Positions 51,562-60,671 are shown, counted from the first letter of the stretch. The stretch: DNA of 64,000 nucleotides from an uncultured Acidimicrobiaceae bacterium (GCA_905182135.1 CAJJAG010000002.1:1-64000); one strand, 5' to 3'. Numbers and translations are program-made. Notes: generated from the letters alone by a model not told the origin.

Positions 51562-52466
51562 AACGAGAGCTCACGAACGTCGAAGTACTCACGAAGTCGG
51601 TCGCCAGCAAAGTTCAACGCCATCACTGTTAAGAAAAGCGCAGCGATCGGCACAAAAGCTATCCAGGGAGCTTCCTCGAGTTGGCGCGAATTCGCACCAG
51701 TCAAGATCAATTTTCCCCAGGTGCTTCCCTTTTCAACCGACAAGCCCAGGAATGCCAGGCCACCTTCAGCCACGATGGCGACCGCAGTGCCAAGCAACGC
51801 AAGCGCCGACATTGGAATCAGCACATTGGGCAACAACTCGCGCAGCATGATGTGCGACGGTTTGGCGCCCATAGTGCGGGCCGCCAACACGAACTCGCGC
51901 TCGGCGAACACAAGGCTTGCGGCGCGGGCCAAACGCCCGACAGGCGCGACCGCCAAGATGCCGAGCGTGAGAGCAATCGTCCACAGGCTGCGCTCCATGA
52001 GTGACGTGATCAAGATAGCCAAGATCAAAGCGGGGAACGACAGCAACACCAACATGATGAACGATGAGATCTTGTCGAAGACGCCTCGCACGAAACCACT
52101 TACCAGGCCAACCGTGCCACCGATGAGGAACCCAAACGACACAGCGACAAACCCAACAACCAACGACACGCGTGCCCCATAGATCGTCCGACTGAGCATG
52201 TCGCGAGCGTCCTGATCGCTGCCAAGCCAGTGATCGGCCGACGGCCCATACGGCGGGCGACCCTTGCCCTGGATATCGATGAAGTTCTGGTTCGGGTCCT
52301 TAAGCGGCAGCCATGGCGCAAACAGAGCTAGAAGCACAATCAGTGCAATCCAGCCAACAGCAAGCCAGAAGCCCAGACCCAACGTCTTTTGGGCCAGACC
52401 GGCCTCCTGTGCAGCTTCGGGCTCAGCGGCCTCGATCACACCGTCAGTTGAAACAACTTGACTCAT
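51558..52466 (-). CDS. Oligopeptide ABC transporter permease (OppC-like)
   Basis: 302 aa, six helices, of usual length. Seen: GFWLAVGWIALIVLLALFAPWL first helix after a 28-residue cytosolic extension, the WLGSDQDARDMLSRTIYG periplasmic motif, and the EAA coupling loop EREFVLAARTMGAKPSHIMLRELLPN. Inner-membrane partner of OppB. Start overlaps the oppB stop as ATGA. Confidence 0.93.
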   Translation of the reverse strand: MSQVVSTDGVIEAAEPEAAQEAGLAQKTLGLGFWLAVGWIALIVLLALFAPWLPLKDPNQNFIDIQGKGRPPYGPSADHWLGSDQDARDMLSRTIYGARVSLVVGFVAVSFGFLIGGTVGLVSGFVRGVFDKISSFIMLVLLSFPALILAILITSLMERSLWTIALTLGILAVAPVGRLARAASLVFAEREFVLAARTMGAKPSHIMLRELLPNVLIPMSALALLGTAVAIVAEGGLAFLGLSVEKGSTWGKLILTGANSRQLEEAPWIAFVPIAALFLTVMALNFAGDRLREYFDVRELSL

Positions 52467-53620
52467 GAGCGCACCCGAGGGTCAAGGACCGAATACAACA
52501 GATCAACTAGGAAGTTGAGGATTACAAAACCAGCAGCCACGATCATCACGATGGCCAGGACAACTGGGAAGTCTTCTCGCAAAATGGCCTCGACAATCGC
52601 AGTGCCGATGCCAGGAATCCCAAAGAATGTTTCGACGACCAATGCACCGCCCACCAGCGCGCCTGCGTTGATACCAAAAACCGTGACCACCGAGAACATC
52701 GACGGGCGCAGCGCATGACGAAAGAGAACTCGGCGTTTGCTCACGCCTTTAGCGCGAGCCGTCATAATGAAATCTTCTTGCAACGTGGTGATCAGATCGG
52801 TGCGAAGTAGTCGCTGATAGACCGCTGCGCCAGGCAGCGCCAACGTAAGCGCAGGCAGAAACAGCTGCCACATGCGGGTGAAGAACTGGTCAGAGGCGTC
52901 ATAGCGCAGCGGGAACAAGCCAAGTCTGAGGGCAAACACGTAATACAACGACACCGCAAGGGCGAAGTTCGGCATTGAGATAAACCCGAACGACAAGCCA
53001 GAAGAAAAGTTCTGGCCCAGCCGTTTGACAAAGTCCACAAATCGTTTCGCAACCGAGTTCGTTCCCGCGAATTGATGCGCGCCTAACAGCACGACAAACC
53101 AGCAGGTAACCCCGACGGTGACCGTGCGCCCAAATAGCAGGGCGGCAAAGGCACCGACAACGGTCGCCTTCAGGAAGAACGAAATCAGGAAGCGTGGCGA
53201 TCGAGGGCCCTTGGATTCGCCGCCCAACGAGCCGGCAGCCGACGCCACACCCCACGGAATTGCAATGACCAACGCCATGACTTGGGCCATACCCATCAGC
53301 AAGAGTGACCGGGGAAGGCGTTCCTTGATCAGACCAGTGACAGGCGGTTGACCGTCGGACCCAAATCGCACACCCATGTCGCCAGTTACAAAATCGCCTA
53401 GCCAACGCACATAACGCTCGGGCAGTGGCTTGTCGAGGTAATACTGCGCCTTGGCTGCCTCGATCTTGATGACGCTCTCAGGGTTTTCGGTATCGCCTGC
53501 GATCGGCCCAAGGATGTTGAACAACGGGTCGCCGAGCACGTTCATTGCAACGAACGTCAGCATGCTCACTGCTAGAAGCAGCAGCAGTACCATCGCTAGT
53601 CGTTGCAATGAACGTCTCAT
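52463..53620 (-). CDS. Oligopeptide ABC transporter permease (OppB-like) with extra helices
   Basis: 385 aa, against roughly 305-340 for typical OppB/DppB. Seen: LQRLAMVLLLLLAVSMLTFV first helix, YLDKPLPERYVRWLGDFVTGDMGVRF, and the EAA coupling loop DFIMTARAKGVSKRRVLFRHALRP. After helix 2 (VMALVIAIPWGVAS) about 78 residues (131-208) are inserted, containing two further hydrophobic segments (FLISFFLKATVVGAFAALLFG and TVTVGVTCWFVVLLGAHQF), before the usual SFGFISMPNFALAVSLYYVFA. It thus has about eight helices. First permease, 36 bp after the binding protein gene. Confidence 0.9.
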   Translation of the reverse strand: MRRSLQRLAMVLLLLLAVSMLTFVAMNVLGDPLFNILGPIAGDTENPESVIKIEAAKAQYYLDKPLPERYVRWLGDFVTGDMGVRFGSDGQPPVTGLIKERLPRSLLLMGMAQVMALVIAIPWGVASAAGSLGGESKGPRSPRFLISFFLKATVVGAFAALLFGRTVTVGVTCWFVVLLGAHQFAGTNSVAKRFVDFVKRLGQNFSSGLSFGFISMPNFALAVSLYYVFALRLGLFPLRYDASDQFFTRMWQLFLPALTLALPGAAVYQRLLRTDLITTLQEDFIMTARAKGVSKRRVLFRHALRPSMFSVVTVFGINAGALVGGALVVETFFGIPGIGTAIVEAILREDFPVVLAIVMIVAAGFVILNFLVDLLYSVLDPRVRS

Positions 53621-53656
53621 CGGCTGTCGTTGATCATCCTGTTAGCGGCCGGGCGA

Positions 53657-55420
53657 CTATTCCGCTAGCCATACGTTGCTCAGCCAGGTTCGGCCATTCA
53701 GAACGCAACGCATATCGTCACCACTAGGTGTCTTGTGACCGCACATACCGCGCACATTCTCTGCGAAGGAGTGATCCCACAGCGTGTGCAACATGAAGAC
53801 GTACAGGTAGTCCTGCTGGATCTTCTCGCTGAGCTCAGCCAGAAGCGGCTGACGGGCTTCAACAGTGGTCGCTAGTGCGAGTTCATTGAGGATCGCATCG
53901 CGGTCTTCGTCGCAGAATCGCGGCCAGTTCAGCGAAAGGCCGCCAATGGTGGCGCATTCGATCCAGACACGGTCATCAGCAGGGTTCGCTGCACCGAATT
54001 GACGCCAGCTCACAACGTCGAATACACCGAAGGCGACCTCTTGGATGTGCGCATCCTGGGGTAGTTCCTGGAACTTCACGTTGAAGCCGACACTCCAGCC
54101 TTCGTCAAGCAGTTCAGCGATGCGAGTCTGCACCACGCTGGGGCCTGACCATTGGAATTCCATGTCGATCTTGCCGTCGGTGCAGTTGTCGGGGAACTCA
54201 CCGCAGTATGAAGCGACAAGGTCAGCAACGAGCTCAGGCTGGTCAGCTTCTTGCTGAACATCTGCGTTGTAGTACGGGCTCGCCGGTGTAAACATCTGGT
54301 CGGCTGGCTGCTGGATGCCTAGACCGATCAGATCGATGTAGTTCTGGCGAGGTGTTGCAAAGGTCAGCGCCTTACGAGCTCGAATATCATCGAACGGCGT
54401 ACCCGCCGAGTTGACCATGATGAAACTCTCGTCGCCCGAATCGTCGATCAGGTTCTGGAGGCCTTCTTCGTTCCTCAGATCGTCGACCGACGCAGCGTTT
54501 GTGGTCTGCAATGCCTGGATCTCACCTTGGAACAACAGGTCGTTGCGTGTGTCGGGATCGGTCACGGTCACGAACTCGACAGCGTCGAGGTAGACGTCGC
54601 CGTTCCACCAAGTCTCGTTACGAACCATACGAGTCACGCTGTCTTCGCTGCGGCTCTCAAATACGAATGGACCGGTACCGACTGGCGCCTGGTTCAGCGT
54701 CGGGTCTAGGAGCGCTGCCTCAAGCCATGCCGGTGATGCGACCATGCCGAGCTGGCCGGTCTGGCTCGTTGGCCAGCTGGCATTCGCACCAGACAGATTG
54801 AACCGGACGGTCAGGTCATCGACGATCTCGATTGGATTATCAAGGTTGTAGAACGGGCGCACCGCCAGACCCACGAGTGGATCTTTAAGCACCGTGCCAA
54901 AGTTCACGGCGATCGCCGCTGCGTTAAGCGGCGTGCCGTCGTGGAAGGAGACACCTGCACGTAGTTTCATTGTCCACACGGTGAAGTCATTGTTTGGCGT
55001 GAAGGATTCGGCCAAGTATGGCTGCCACTGGTCGGCATCGTCGAACACCGCAAGGGTGTCAAACACTGCCACGCCCATAAGCAAACCCGGCGCCGACAAC
55101 GCTGAACTGACAGGGTTAAGGCCATCGACATCGGCCTCGAGCGCGTAGCGCAACGTGCCACCAAAGACTGGGTCTTCGCTTTCGTCAACCTCGACAAGTT
55201 CGACGGTGTCTTCTGTTTCAGCTGGTTGATCGGCAGGCTCGTCGTCGGCCGGCTGCTCATCAGCTGGTTCGTCGTCTGCGCCGCCGCCATCGCTGGTCTC
55301 GGCCTCTGTAGCGTCACCACCGGACACGGTGTCTGCTGCATCGCTACCGCCGCCGCAGGCTGATGCAATCATTGCCAGTGCCAACAGCACCGATATGAGT
55401 CGAACAAGACGTGAATTCAT
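53657..55420 (-). CDS. Oligopeptide ABC transporter substrate-binding lipoprotein (OppA-like)
   Basis: 587 aa from ATG 55418-55420, with GAGGGG 7 nt upstream; the frame opens at 55474. Signal peptide SRLVRLISVLLALAMIASAC with lipobox IASAC. A linker rich in Asp, Glu, Pro and Ala (DEPADEQPADDEPADQPAE, about 60 residues) tethers the SBP_bac_5 domain: FGGTLRYALEADVDGLNP, WTMKLRAGVSFHDGTPLNA, GTGPFVFES and PFDDIRARKALTFATPR. Captures peptides or similar solutes outside the membrane. First gene of the five-gene transporter operon. Confidence 0.93.
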   Translation of the reverse strand: MNSRLVRLISVLLALAMIASACGGGSDAADTVSGGDATEAETSDGGGADDEPADEQPADDEPADQPAETEDTVELVEVDESEDPVFGGTLRYALEADVDGLNPVSSALSAPGLLMGVAVFDTLAVFDDADQWQPYLAESFTPNNDFTVWTMKLRAGVSFHDGTPLNAAAIAVNFGTVLKDPLVGLAVRPFYNLDNPIEIVDDLTVRFNLSGANASWPTSQTGQLGMVASPAWLEAALLDPTLNQAPVGTGPFVFESRSEDSVTRMVRNETWWNGDVYLDAVEFVTVTDPDTRNDLLFQGEIQALQTTNAASVDDLRNEEGLQNLIDDSGDESFIMVNSAGTPFDDIRARKALTFATPRQNYIDLIGLGIQQPADQMFTPASPYYNADVQQEADQPELVADLVASYCGEFPDNCTDGKIDMEFQWSGPSVVQTRIAELLDEGWSVGFNVKFQELPQDAHIQEVAFGVFDVVSWRQFGAANPADDRVWIECATIGGLSLNWPRFCDEDRDAILNELALATTVEARQPLLAELSEKIQQDYLYVFMLHTLWDHSFAENVRGMCGHKTPSGDDMRCVLNGRTWLSNVWLAE

Positions 55421-55551
55421 GAAGATCCCCTCTTCCACGCGAACCCTCGCCCGCGTGTGCGAGACACTAGCCACTCTTGACGGCGTTGGCTCGTCCAGTG
55501 AGGCAAGATTGGGTTGGGCGCTTCTTAGCGAACGACTTCGATTTTCACTTC

Positions 55552-55577
55552 TAGCTTTAACGAATAGCTTTAACGAA
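55552..55577. repeat. 13-bp tandem duplication over the acetoacetyl-CoA synthetase stop
   Basis: TAGCTTTAACGAA at 55552-55564 is repeated at 55565-55577. Read on the minus strand, each unit contains CGTTAA, and the stop TAA of the synthetase (55570-55572) lies in the gene-proximal copy. The arrangement recalls the 15-bp repeat over the PAP2 stop. Confidence 0.85.
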
Positions 55578-57540
55578 GTTCGACAAGACCGTCGAATAGC
55601 TGCAGTGTTTCGGGATTAGCCAAAGCAGAATGGTTATTCACCGACCGGCCATGCACAATCTCTCGCACCGCTATCTCGGCAATCTTTCCGCTGCGAGTCC
55701 GCGGCAAATCGTCGACGGCCACTACGACAGCAGGCACATGCCGTGGTGTCGCTCCGTGTCGAATGGTCAAGCGGATTTGCTCGGTGAGCTTTTCATCGAG
55801 TTCGACCCCTTCGCGCATGCGTACAAAAAGCACAATGCGGGTGTCGGCCTCATACGTCTGCCCGATCACCAACCCCTCAAGCACCTCGGGGATCTTCTCG
55901 AGTTGTGCGTAGATTTCTGCAGTGCCGATCCGAACGCCACCGGGATTCAGGGTTGCATCACTGCGGCCGTGAATGACGATGCCCCCCTGTTTCGTCCATT
56001 CCGCGAAGTCGCCCTGGTGCCACACGTTTTCGAATCGTTCAAAGTAGGCAGCTAGGTAGCGGTCTCGGCCACCGTCACCAAGAAAAGTCAGAGGCATTGA
56101 CGGGAAAGGCTTGGTGCACACCAGTTCGCCTTGCACTCCAGGCGCTACGGCTCGACCGAGATCGTCAAAGACGTCGATGGCCATTCCAAGAACGGGCCGT
56201 TGGATCTGCCCGGTGAAGACCGGACCGTTCGGGTCACCAGATACCAGGCACCCGCACAGGTCGGTTCCACCAGACATAGACAGCAGATGCACGTCAGAGG
56301 CAACTTTGTCGTAGATGTAAGCGAACCCTTCGGACGACAGTGGTGACCCGGTGCTCGCAAGAGTGCGCATCGACGCCAAACTGTGACGTTCTGAGACGCT
56401 CGCATCGGACTTGAGCAGCGTTTCAATAAACTTGGCCGACGTACCAAAGAATGTGATGCCGATGTCATCGATCAGCCTGAACAGGCGCGTCACTGCCGGA
56501 TGAGCTGGATTGCCGTCGTAGACGATAATGGCGGCCTGATTGGCCATGACGGTTGCTAGCCAGTTCCACATCATCCAGCCAGTGGTCGTGAAGTAAAAGA
56601 CCCTGTCCCCTGGCCGGATGTCGCAGGCCAGCTGCTGTTCTTTCATATGAGTCAGCAGCACGCCGCCAGCGCGGTGCACGATCGGCTTCGGTTTGCCGGT
56701 GGTACCCGATGAGAACAGCACGTAAAGCGGATGGTCAAACGGCAACCGAGTAAAGATCGGTTCAGCAGGTTCGACCTGATCCAGCGCGTCCTCGAGAGAA
56801 ACGCCATGAATAGTTGGGTCCAGGTCTTTTTGTGGCTCGATATTTTGATGGACGTAGACCGCGCCAAGGCTTGGCAAGGCCTCCCGGACCATCGCCAAAC
56901 GATCCAGACAGTCGAAGGCCCGCCCGCCATACACGTACCCATTCGCAGCGATGAGCACCTTGGGATCGACTTGGCCGAAACGGTCCAGCACGCCATCGAC
57001 CCCGAAGTCAGGCGATGTCGACACGAAGGTCGCGCCCAACCCAGCAGCAGCGAGCATCACCACATAACTAGCAGCAGTGTTCGGGAGCCACGCGGCGACA
57101 ACATCACCGGCTCCCACATCGTGGCGCAGAAGCAACTGCTGCATGTGACCAACACGATTCAGCATCTCACCACGAGAGAGTCGTTCTTTGACACCACTTT
57201 CGTCGCACGCAACGAGCAACAAGTCACCCGCATCGCCTTTGGGACGAAGGATGTTCTCCGCAATATTCAGTTCTGCATTAGGGAAGAAGCGTGCGTCAGC
57301 GATGTGTGCAGCGTGTTCGATGACCACATCGCCCTTGGTACCAATCACGCCGGTGAAATCCCAGACAGCATCCCAGAACTCTTCAGCTTGATTGATTGAG
57401 AACCAGTGCAGGCCCTCGAAGTCGGCGAAAGGGCCGTGGCCCCGCTTTTTAAGAAAGGCTTGGAACTCTGTCAGCCGAGTTGCGTTGACCCGCCGTTCAG
57501 CTGGCGTCCACAAAGGTTCAAGATCAATTTCGTTAGTCAT
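55570..57540 (-). CDS. aacS: Acetoacetyl-CoA synthetase
   Basis: 656 aa adenylate-forming enzyme that activates acetoacetate with CoA and ATP for lipid or polyhydroxybutyrate metabolism. Seen: the long N-terminal ACS-type domain (FSINQAEEFWDAVWDF, NAELNIAENIL), P-loop YVLFSSGTTGKPK, TTTGWMMWNW, the A8 region FAEWTKQGGIVIHGRSDATLNPGGVRIG, and the catalytic Lys in PRTRSGKIAEIAV. Distinguished from acetyl-CoA synthetase by the AACS-type N-terminus and DFTGVIG/GTKGD pattern. Overlap-free, 42 bp before the GGDEF gene in the same direction. Confidence 0.92.
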   Translation of the reverse strand: MTNEIDLEPLWTPAERRVNATRLTEFQAFLKKRGHGPFADFEGLHWFSINQAEEFWDAVWDFTGVIGTKGDVVIEHAAHIADARFFPNAELNIAENILRPKGDAGDLLLVACDESGVKERLSRGEMLNRVGHMQQLLLRHDVGAGDVVAAWLPNTAASYVVMLAAAGLGATFVSTSPDFGVDGVLDRFGQVDPKVLIAANGYVYGGRAFDCLDRLAMVREALPSLGAVYVHQNIEPQKDLDPTIHGVSLEDALDQVEPAEPIFTRLPFDHPLYVLFSSGTTGKPKPIVHRAGGVLLTHMKEQQLACDIRPGDRVFYFTTTGWMMWNWLATVMANQAAIIVYDGNPAHPAVTRLFRLIDDIGITFFGTSAKFIETLLKSDASVSERHSLASMRTLASTGSPLSSEGFAYIYDKVASDVHLLSMSGGTDLCGCLVSGDPNGPVFTGQIQRPVLGMAIDVFDDLGRAVAPGVQGELVCTKPFPSMPLTFLGDGGRDRYLAAYFERFENVWHQGDFAEWTKQGGIVIHGRSDATLNPGGVRIGTAEIYAQLEKIPEVLEGLVIGQTYEADTRIVLFVRMREGVELDEKLTEQIRLTIRHGATPRHVPAVVVAVDDLPRTRSGKIAEIAVREIVHGRSVNNHSALANPETLQLFDGLVELR

Positions 57541-57582
57541 TCTGCGATCTCAGTCCTTTCTGAAAGCTGTTGACCCATTGAC

Positions 57583-59280
57583 CTAAGCCATGGCGACCAG
57601 CGTTGGTTCCGGCCGTTGCACGGCTCTTGCGAATCCAAGGTTGGCTCGTTTGACGAATTGTGCTGCATCTTCACTTTCATAACACTGGGCCACGCCCGCC
57701 ACGACGTCGATCTTGTCGCCGAGCGAGCCGCCTTCCACGGGGCAACGCAGTTGTAGCAGGACTCGCGTCAGCCATTGGGTTGTTTCGGCCACGTTTGATC
57801 TATCGCCGACAATTACGACGGCATAGGCCGCACGAGAAAATCGGGCACCCGCGCCTTCGGGCAATAAGCAACCAACACGATCTGCGACTTCGCGTGTAAC
57901 CATATTTGATGCCAGTCGGCCGTGCTCTTGTTCTATACGGTCGAGGTCGCGGATCATGAACATGAACATGGTGACGTGACCGGCATGGCGGGGAACTTCA
58001 AATGTCTGGGCGATGACGTGTTGCAGCCCTGCGGCTGAGAGCAACCCAGTCGATGGGTCAAAATAGTGAGCCTGAGCTAACGGCGCCAGAGCGTATCGTT
58101 CACTTTGTGGTGCGTTGCGAACTGCGGCCGCTGCCTGAGCTGACGCCACCAAACCTGGGTCAGACAATGGAACCTGTGGAGCCTGTGGAGCCTGGTGAAC
58201 CTGTGGAGCCTGTGGGACCACTAGATCAGGCGAGCTCGGTACAACCACCGACCTAAGCTCATCGAAAAATTGATCGGGCTGCAACACAGGCTCAACTCGC
58301 AGCACAGGCTCAACTCGCAACACAGGCTCAACTGGGTCGACATCATTGCCTCGTAACCCGAGCAACTTTAGTGCCTGGTTATCGAGCGGTTCGTTAACCA
58401 TGACCAAGGCAAACATCGCCAGCGACGTCATGCCAAGCAGCACCCATCCTGAGGCCCAGGCCGTGCCATCATTCCATGCCCATACGGCGCTTGCAGCAGC
58501 AACAAGCCCGACTGCCAACGCAACAACTACAGCCACGTTGGAGTGGCGATCTCGTTCGATTCGCTCACCCAACGCTCCGTCGACAACAACGGCAACAACG
58601 GCAGTTGCGGCAAAAAGCGAAGCCCACCAGCCCGCATCAATCTCTCGACCAGAGACCGTCAAGGTCAGCAGCCCAGCGGTGACACACGCTATCGACAACA
58701 CCCCGACCAGACCGAACGACAGGCTACGGACGTGACCTGCAGCAATGGCTGACGCTGCGAGGATGCCCGACAGCACGAACCATGTGGGTGTCTCGATTAG
58801 CTGCCCGGAGGCTACGAGCCCCGCGCCATTATCGAGTAGAAACCCGACCGAGCCACCCGCAATCGCGCCTGTGACTGCAGACCCAATAACAACCGCCGCA
58901 TCGAATCTGACGGTCGATCGCGCGAGACGCTCAGCGGGCCGAGCCAACAGTAGAACGGCCGCAAAGATACTTAGGCCAAACAGCAGCGACCCGACCAGGT
59001 CATAACGCTCGAACTGCAATCCGCTCTCTGGCCGCAACTCGAACCAAACCGTCGGAACGGTCTTAAGTGCTGGAGCGACGCTCAAGAAGGCCCACGGGCC
59101 AAAACTTTGGAGCCGCCGTTCCATCGCTGTGTCGAAGCACACGAGCCCCGAGATCACGGCGGCTACCATCAAAAAGACGACTTCGACATCGCCATCGACC
59201 AGTACTGCTCCGATCGCAGCAAACGCTGCTATCGCCACCGCTACAAAACGGGTGATTCGTGCTGTGGCTAGTTCGCTCAC
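57583..59280 (-). CDS. Membrane protein with degenerate GGDEF domain
   Basis: 565 aa. About nine to ten hydrophobic segments in the first 300 residues form a membrane sensor-like part, then a repeat linker (VEPVLR x3, QAPQV repeats), then a C-terminal GGDEF-type domain (about 400-560): DPSTGLLSAAGL for the first motif, MIRDLDRIEQEHGRLASNMVTREVADRV for the iDxDxFK region, and RFSRAAYAVVIVG where the GG(D/E)EF loop belongs. The catalytic GGDEF residues are SRAAY, so it probably does not make c-di-GMP. A sensing or binding role is likely. GTG start. Confidence 0.83.
   Translation of the reverse strand: MSELATARITRFVAVAIAAFAAIGAVLVDGDVEVVFLMVAAVISGLVCFDTAMERRLQSFGPWAFLSVAPALKTVPTVWFELRPESGLQFERYDLVGSLLFGLSIFAAVLLLARPAERLARSTVRFDAAVVIGSAVTGAIAGGSVGFLLDNGAGLVASGQLIETPTWFVLSGILAASAIAAGHVRSLSFGLVGVLSIACVTAGLLTLTVSGREIDAGWWASLFAATAVVAVVVDGALGERIERDRHSNVAVVVALAVGLVAAASAVWAWNDGTAWASGWVLLGMTSLAMFALVMVNEPLDNQALKLLGLRGNDVDPVEPVLRVEPVLRVEPVLQPDQFFDELRSVVVPSSPDLVVPQAPQVHQAPQAPQVPLSDPGLVASAQAAAAVRNAPQSERYALAPLAQAHYFDPSTGLLSAAGLQHVIAQTFEVPRHAGHVTMFMFMIRDLDRIEQEHGRLASNMVTREVADRVGCLLPEGAGARFSRAAYAVVIVGDRSNVAETTQWLTRVLLQLRCPVEGGSLGDKIDVVAGVAQCYESEDAAQFVKRANLGFARAVQRPEPTLVAMA
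58171..58335. repeat. Two in-frame tandem repeats in the linker of the GGDEF protein
   Basis: Near 58171-58216, CCTGTGGAG-type 9-bp units recur and encode the QAPQV/Pro repeats. At 58282-58335 an 18-bp unit (CAACACAGGCTCAACTCG) is repeated three times and encodes VEPVLR. Both keep frame and so vary linker length without breaking the gene. Confidence 0.85.
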
Positions 59281-59539
59281 GACATTAGTAACGCAATGAA
59301 CGGTCGAAGAAGCACAACCAGATCGACCTCGCTACGACGCGCCAAGACCGACTGCGTTGTTGCGTCCGCTGCTCTGTATTCGCTCGGCGCCATCGGTACA
59401 TCCTGAATCGACATGAACCCACCAAAGGTACGCCAGGAAACAATCAAGCGGGTGCCATCGCTCTGGCATAGACGGACCGACGCAGCACAAATTTTGCTCG
59501 ACCACTATGATTTCGACGCGATCGCCACGAGGAGTATCT

Positions 59540-59962
59540 GTGACTAAGACAAACAGCGGTGTCCGCCTCGCCGGAATTGGAATCTTCTCCGAACTCTCAA
59601 AGCGAGAGCTCAAATCAGTGGGACGGCTCATGACCGAACTTGACGTCAAGGAAGGAGCCACGCTGACCAAGCAGGGTGAACCCGGCCGCGAATTCATGAT
59701 TATCAGTGCAGGAACCGCCAAGGTGGAAATCGACGGTCAAACCGTCGCTCACCTTGCGTCTGGCGACTTTTTGGGCGAGCTAGCGGTCATCAGCGGCACC
59801 CCGCGAACTGCAACGGTCACCGCTACTTCGGCCATGGTCATCGAAGTCTTGAACCGTCGAGAATTCATGTCGTTACTCGACGAAAGTGCAAGTCTTGGTC
59901 GCAAGGTTCTGGTTGGTGCCGTGAAACGGTTGCAGATCAACGAACGCACCAAAACCAACTAG
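59540..59962 (+). CDS. Cyclic-nucleotide-binding domain protein
   Basis: 140 aa from GTG 59540, with GGAG 6 nt upstream. It is a lone cNMP-binding domain: GIGIFSELSKRELKSVGRL, then EGATLTKQGEPGREFMIISAGTAKVEI, and the phosphate-binding cassette GDFLGELAVISGTPRTATVTA (GExA and R-T-A). No DNA-binding helix-turn-helix follows, so it is not a CRP-type regulator. It may relay cAMP or another nucleotide to a partner; a possible link to the cyclase at 6.3 kb is speculative. Divergent from the GGDEF protein. Confidence 0.88.
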   Translation: MTKTNSGVRLAGIGIFSELSKRELKSVGRLMTELDVKEGATLTKQGEPGREFMIISAGTAKVEIDGQTVAHLASGDFLGELAVISGTPRTATVTATSAMVIEVLNRREFMSLLDESASLGRKVLVGAVKRLQINERTKTN

Positions 59963-59982
59963 CCCTCAGCCGGGCTAGTGAA

Positions 59983-60198
59983 TCAGCCCGCTAGTTGTTG
60001 ACCCCGCATCGCATTGGGTCCGTGTCCATTGCTGGTCGTCGTGGACAACATCGCTAGGTGCACCACGTTGGTCACGGCCCACTTGATGTTGTCGGCAACC
60101 CCCAAGACGTTGACGGAATACGCCAGCGCGTCCAGAACGACACCGCGTGGGAAGACGTCAGGGCTCTGACAGTTCGCTTCGAAACCGACGATGGTCAT
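59983..60198 (-). CDS. Small hypothetical protein
   Basis: 71 aa from ATG 60196-60198 (a start 4 codons earlier is possible). MTIVGFEANCQSPDVFPRG, then an amphipathic middle LDALAYSVNVLGVADNIKWAVTNVVHLA, then a polar tail. No family recognised and no ribosome-binding site. Could be noncoding. Confidence 0.35.
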   Translation of the reverse strand: MTIVGFEANCQSPDVFPRGVVLDALAYSVNVLGVADNIKWAVTNVVHLAMLSTTTSNGHGPNAMRGQQLAG

Positions 60199-60236
60199 AG
60201 CCGCTTCCACTTAATCGAAATAATCGAATAGGTGCT

Positions 60237-60671
60237 GTGGGACGAGAAGCAGGGGGCGTAGACAGCGATCGTGCAGATCAATTCAACCAATGCCGATCAA
60301 CCAATGCGGAGGGCGGCCCTGCCCAAGTATTCGCGATTGGGCTTCCGGTGGGGTTCGTCGCCGATCCTGGCACTGGCGTGATTAGCGGCGTCCCCATCGA
60401 GGGCGGCATCTTCAACGTTTCATTAGTGGCCGTTGGCCCATCCCCGTCCCACATGGCCAGACTTGACGTCATCTGGATTGCCAACCCGTCTTGCTCTCTG
60501 CGCGGTTTAAGCGATGTGGCCGACCAGTCGAGCCCCCGAGGTGAACTCTCGCGTAGCCGCCTTGGTACGAATGCACTTGGGCTGCGGTTTGAAGCCAACG
60601 GCCTGCCGCCAGGTCTTTCTGTCGTTGAGACCGAGTTCACCTGGACGATCCGTGCAACTACCGATACCTAA
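60237..60671 (+). pseudogene. Remnant of an Ig-like (He_PIG) repeat protein
   Basis: 144-codon frame whose middle reads GLPVGFVADPGTGVISGVPIEGGIFNV, the pattern of putative Ig (He_PIG) domains (GLPxGL-x-DxxTGxIxGTPxxxG), and whose end reads FEANGLPPGLSVVE, the beginning of a second repeat. No signal peptide, no clear start, and the second domain is cut. It looks like a piece of a large surface protein gene. It overlaps the frame extension of the next gene. Called a fragment rather than a functional gene. Confidence 0.5.
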
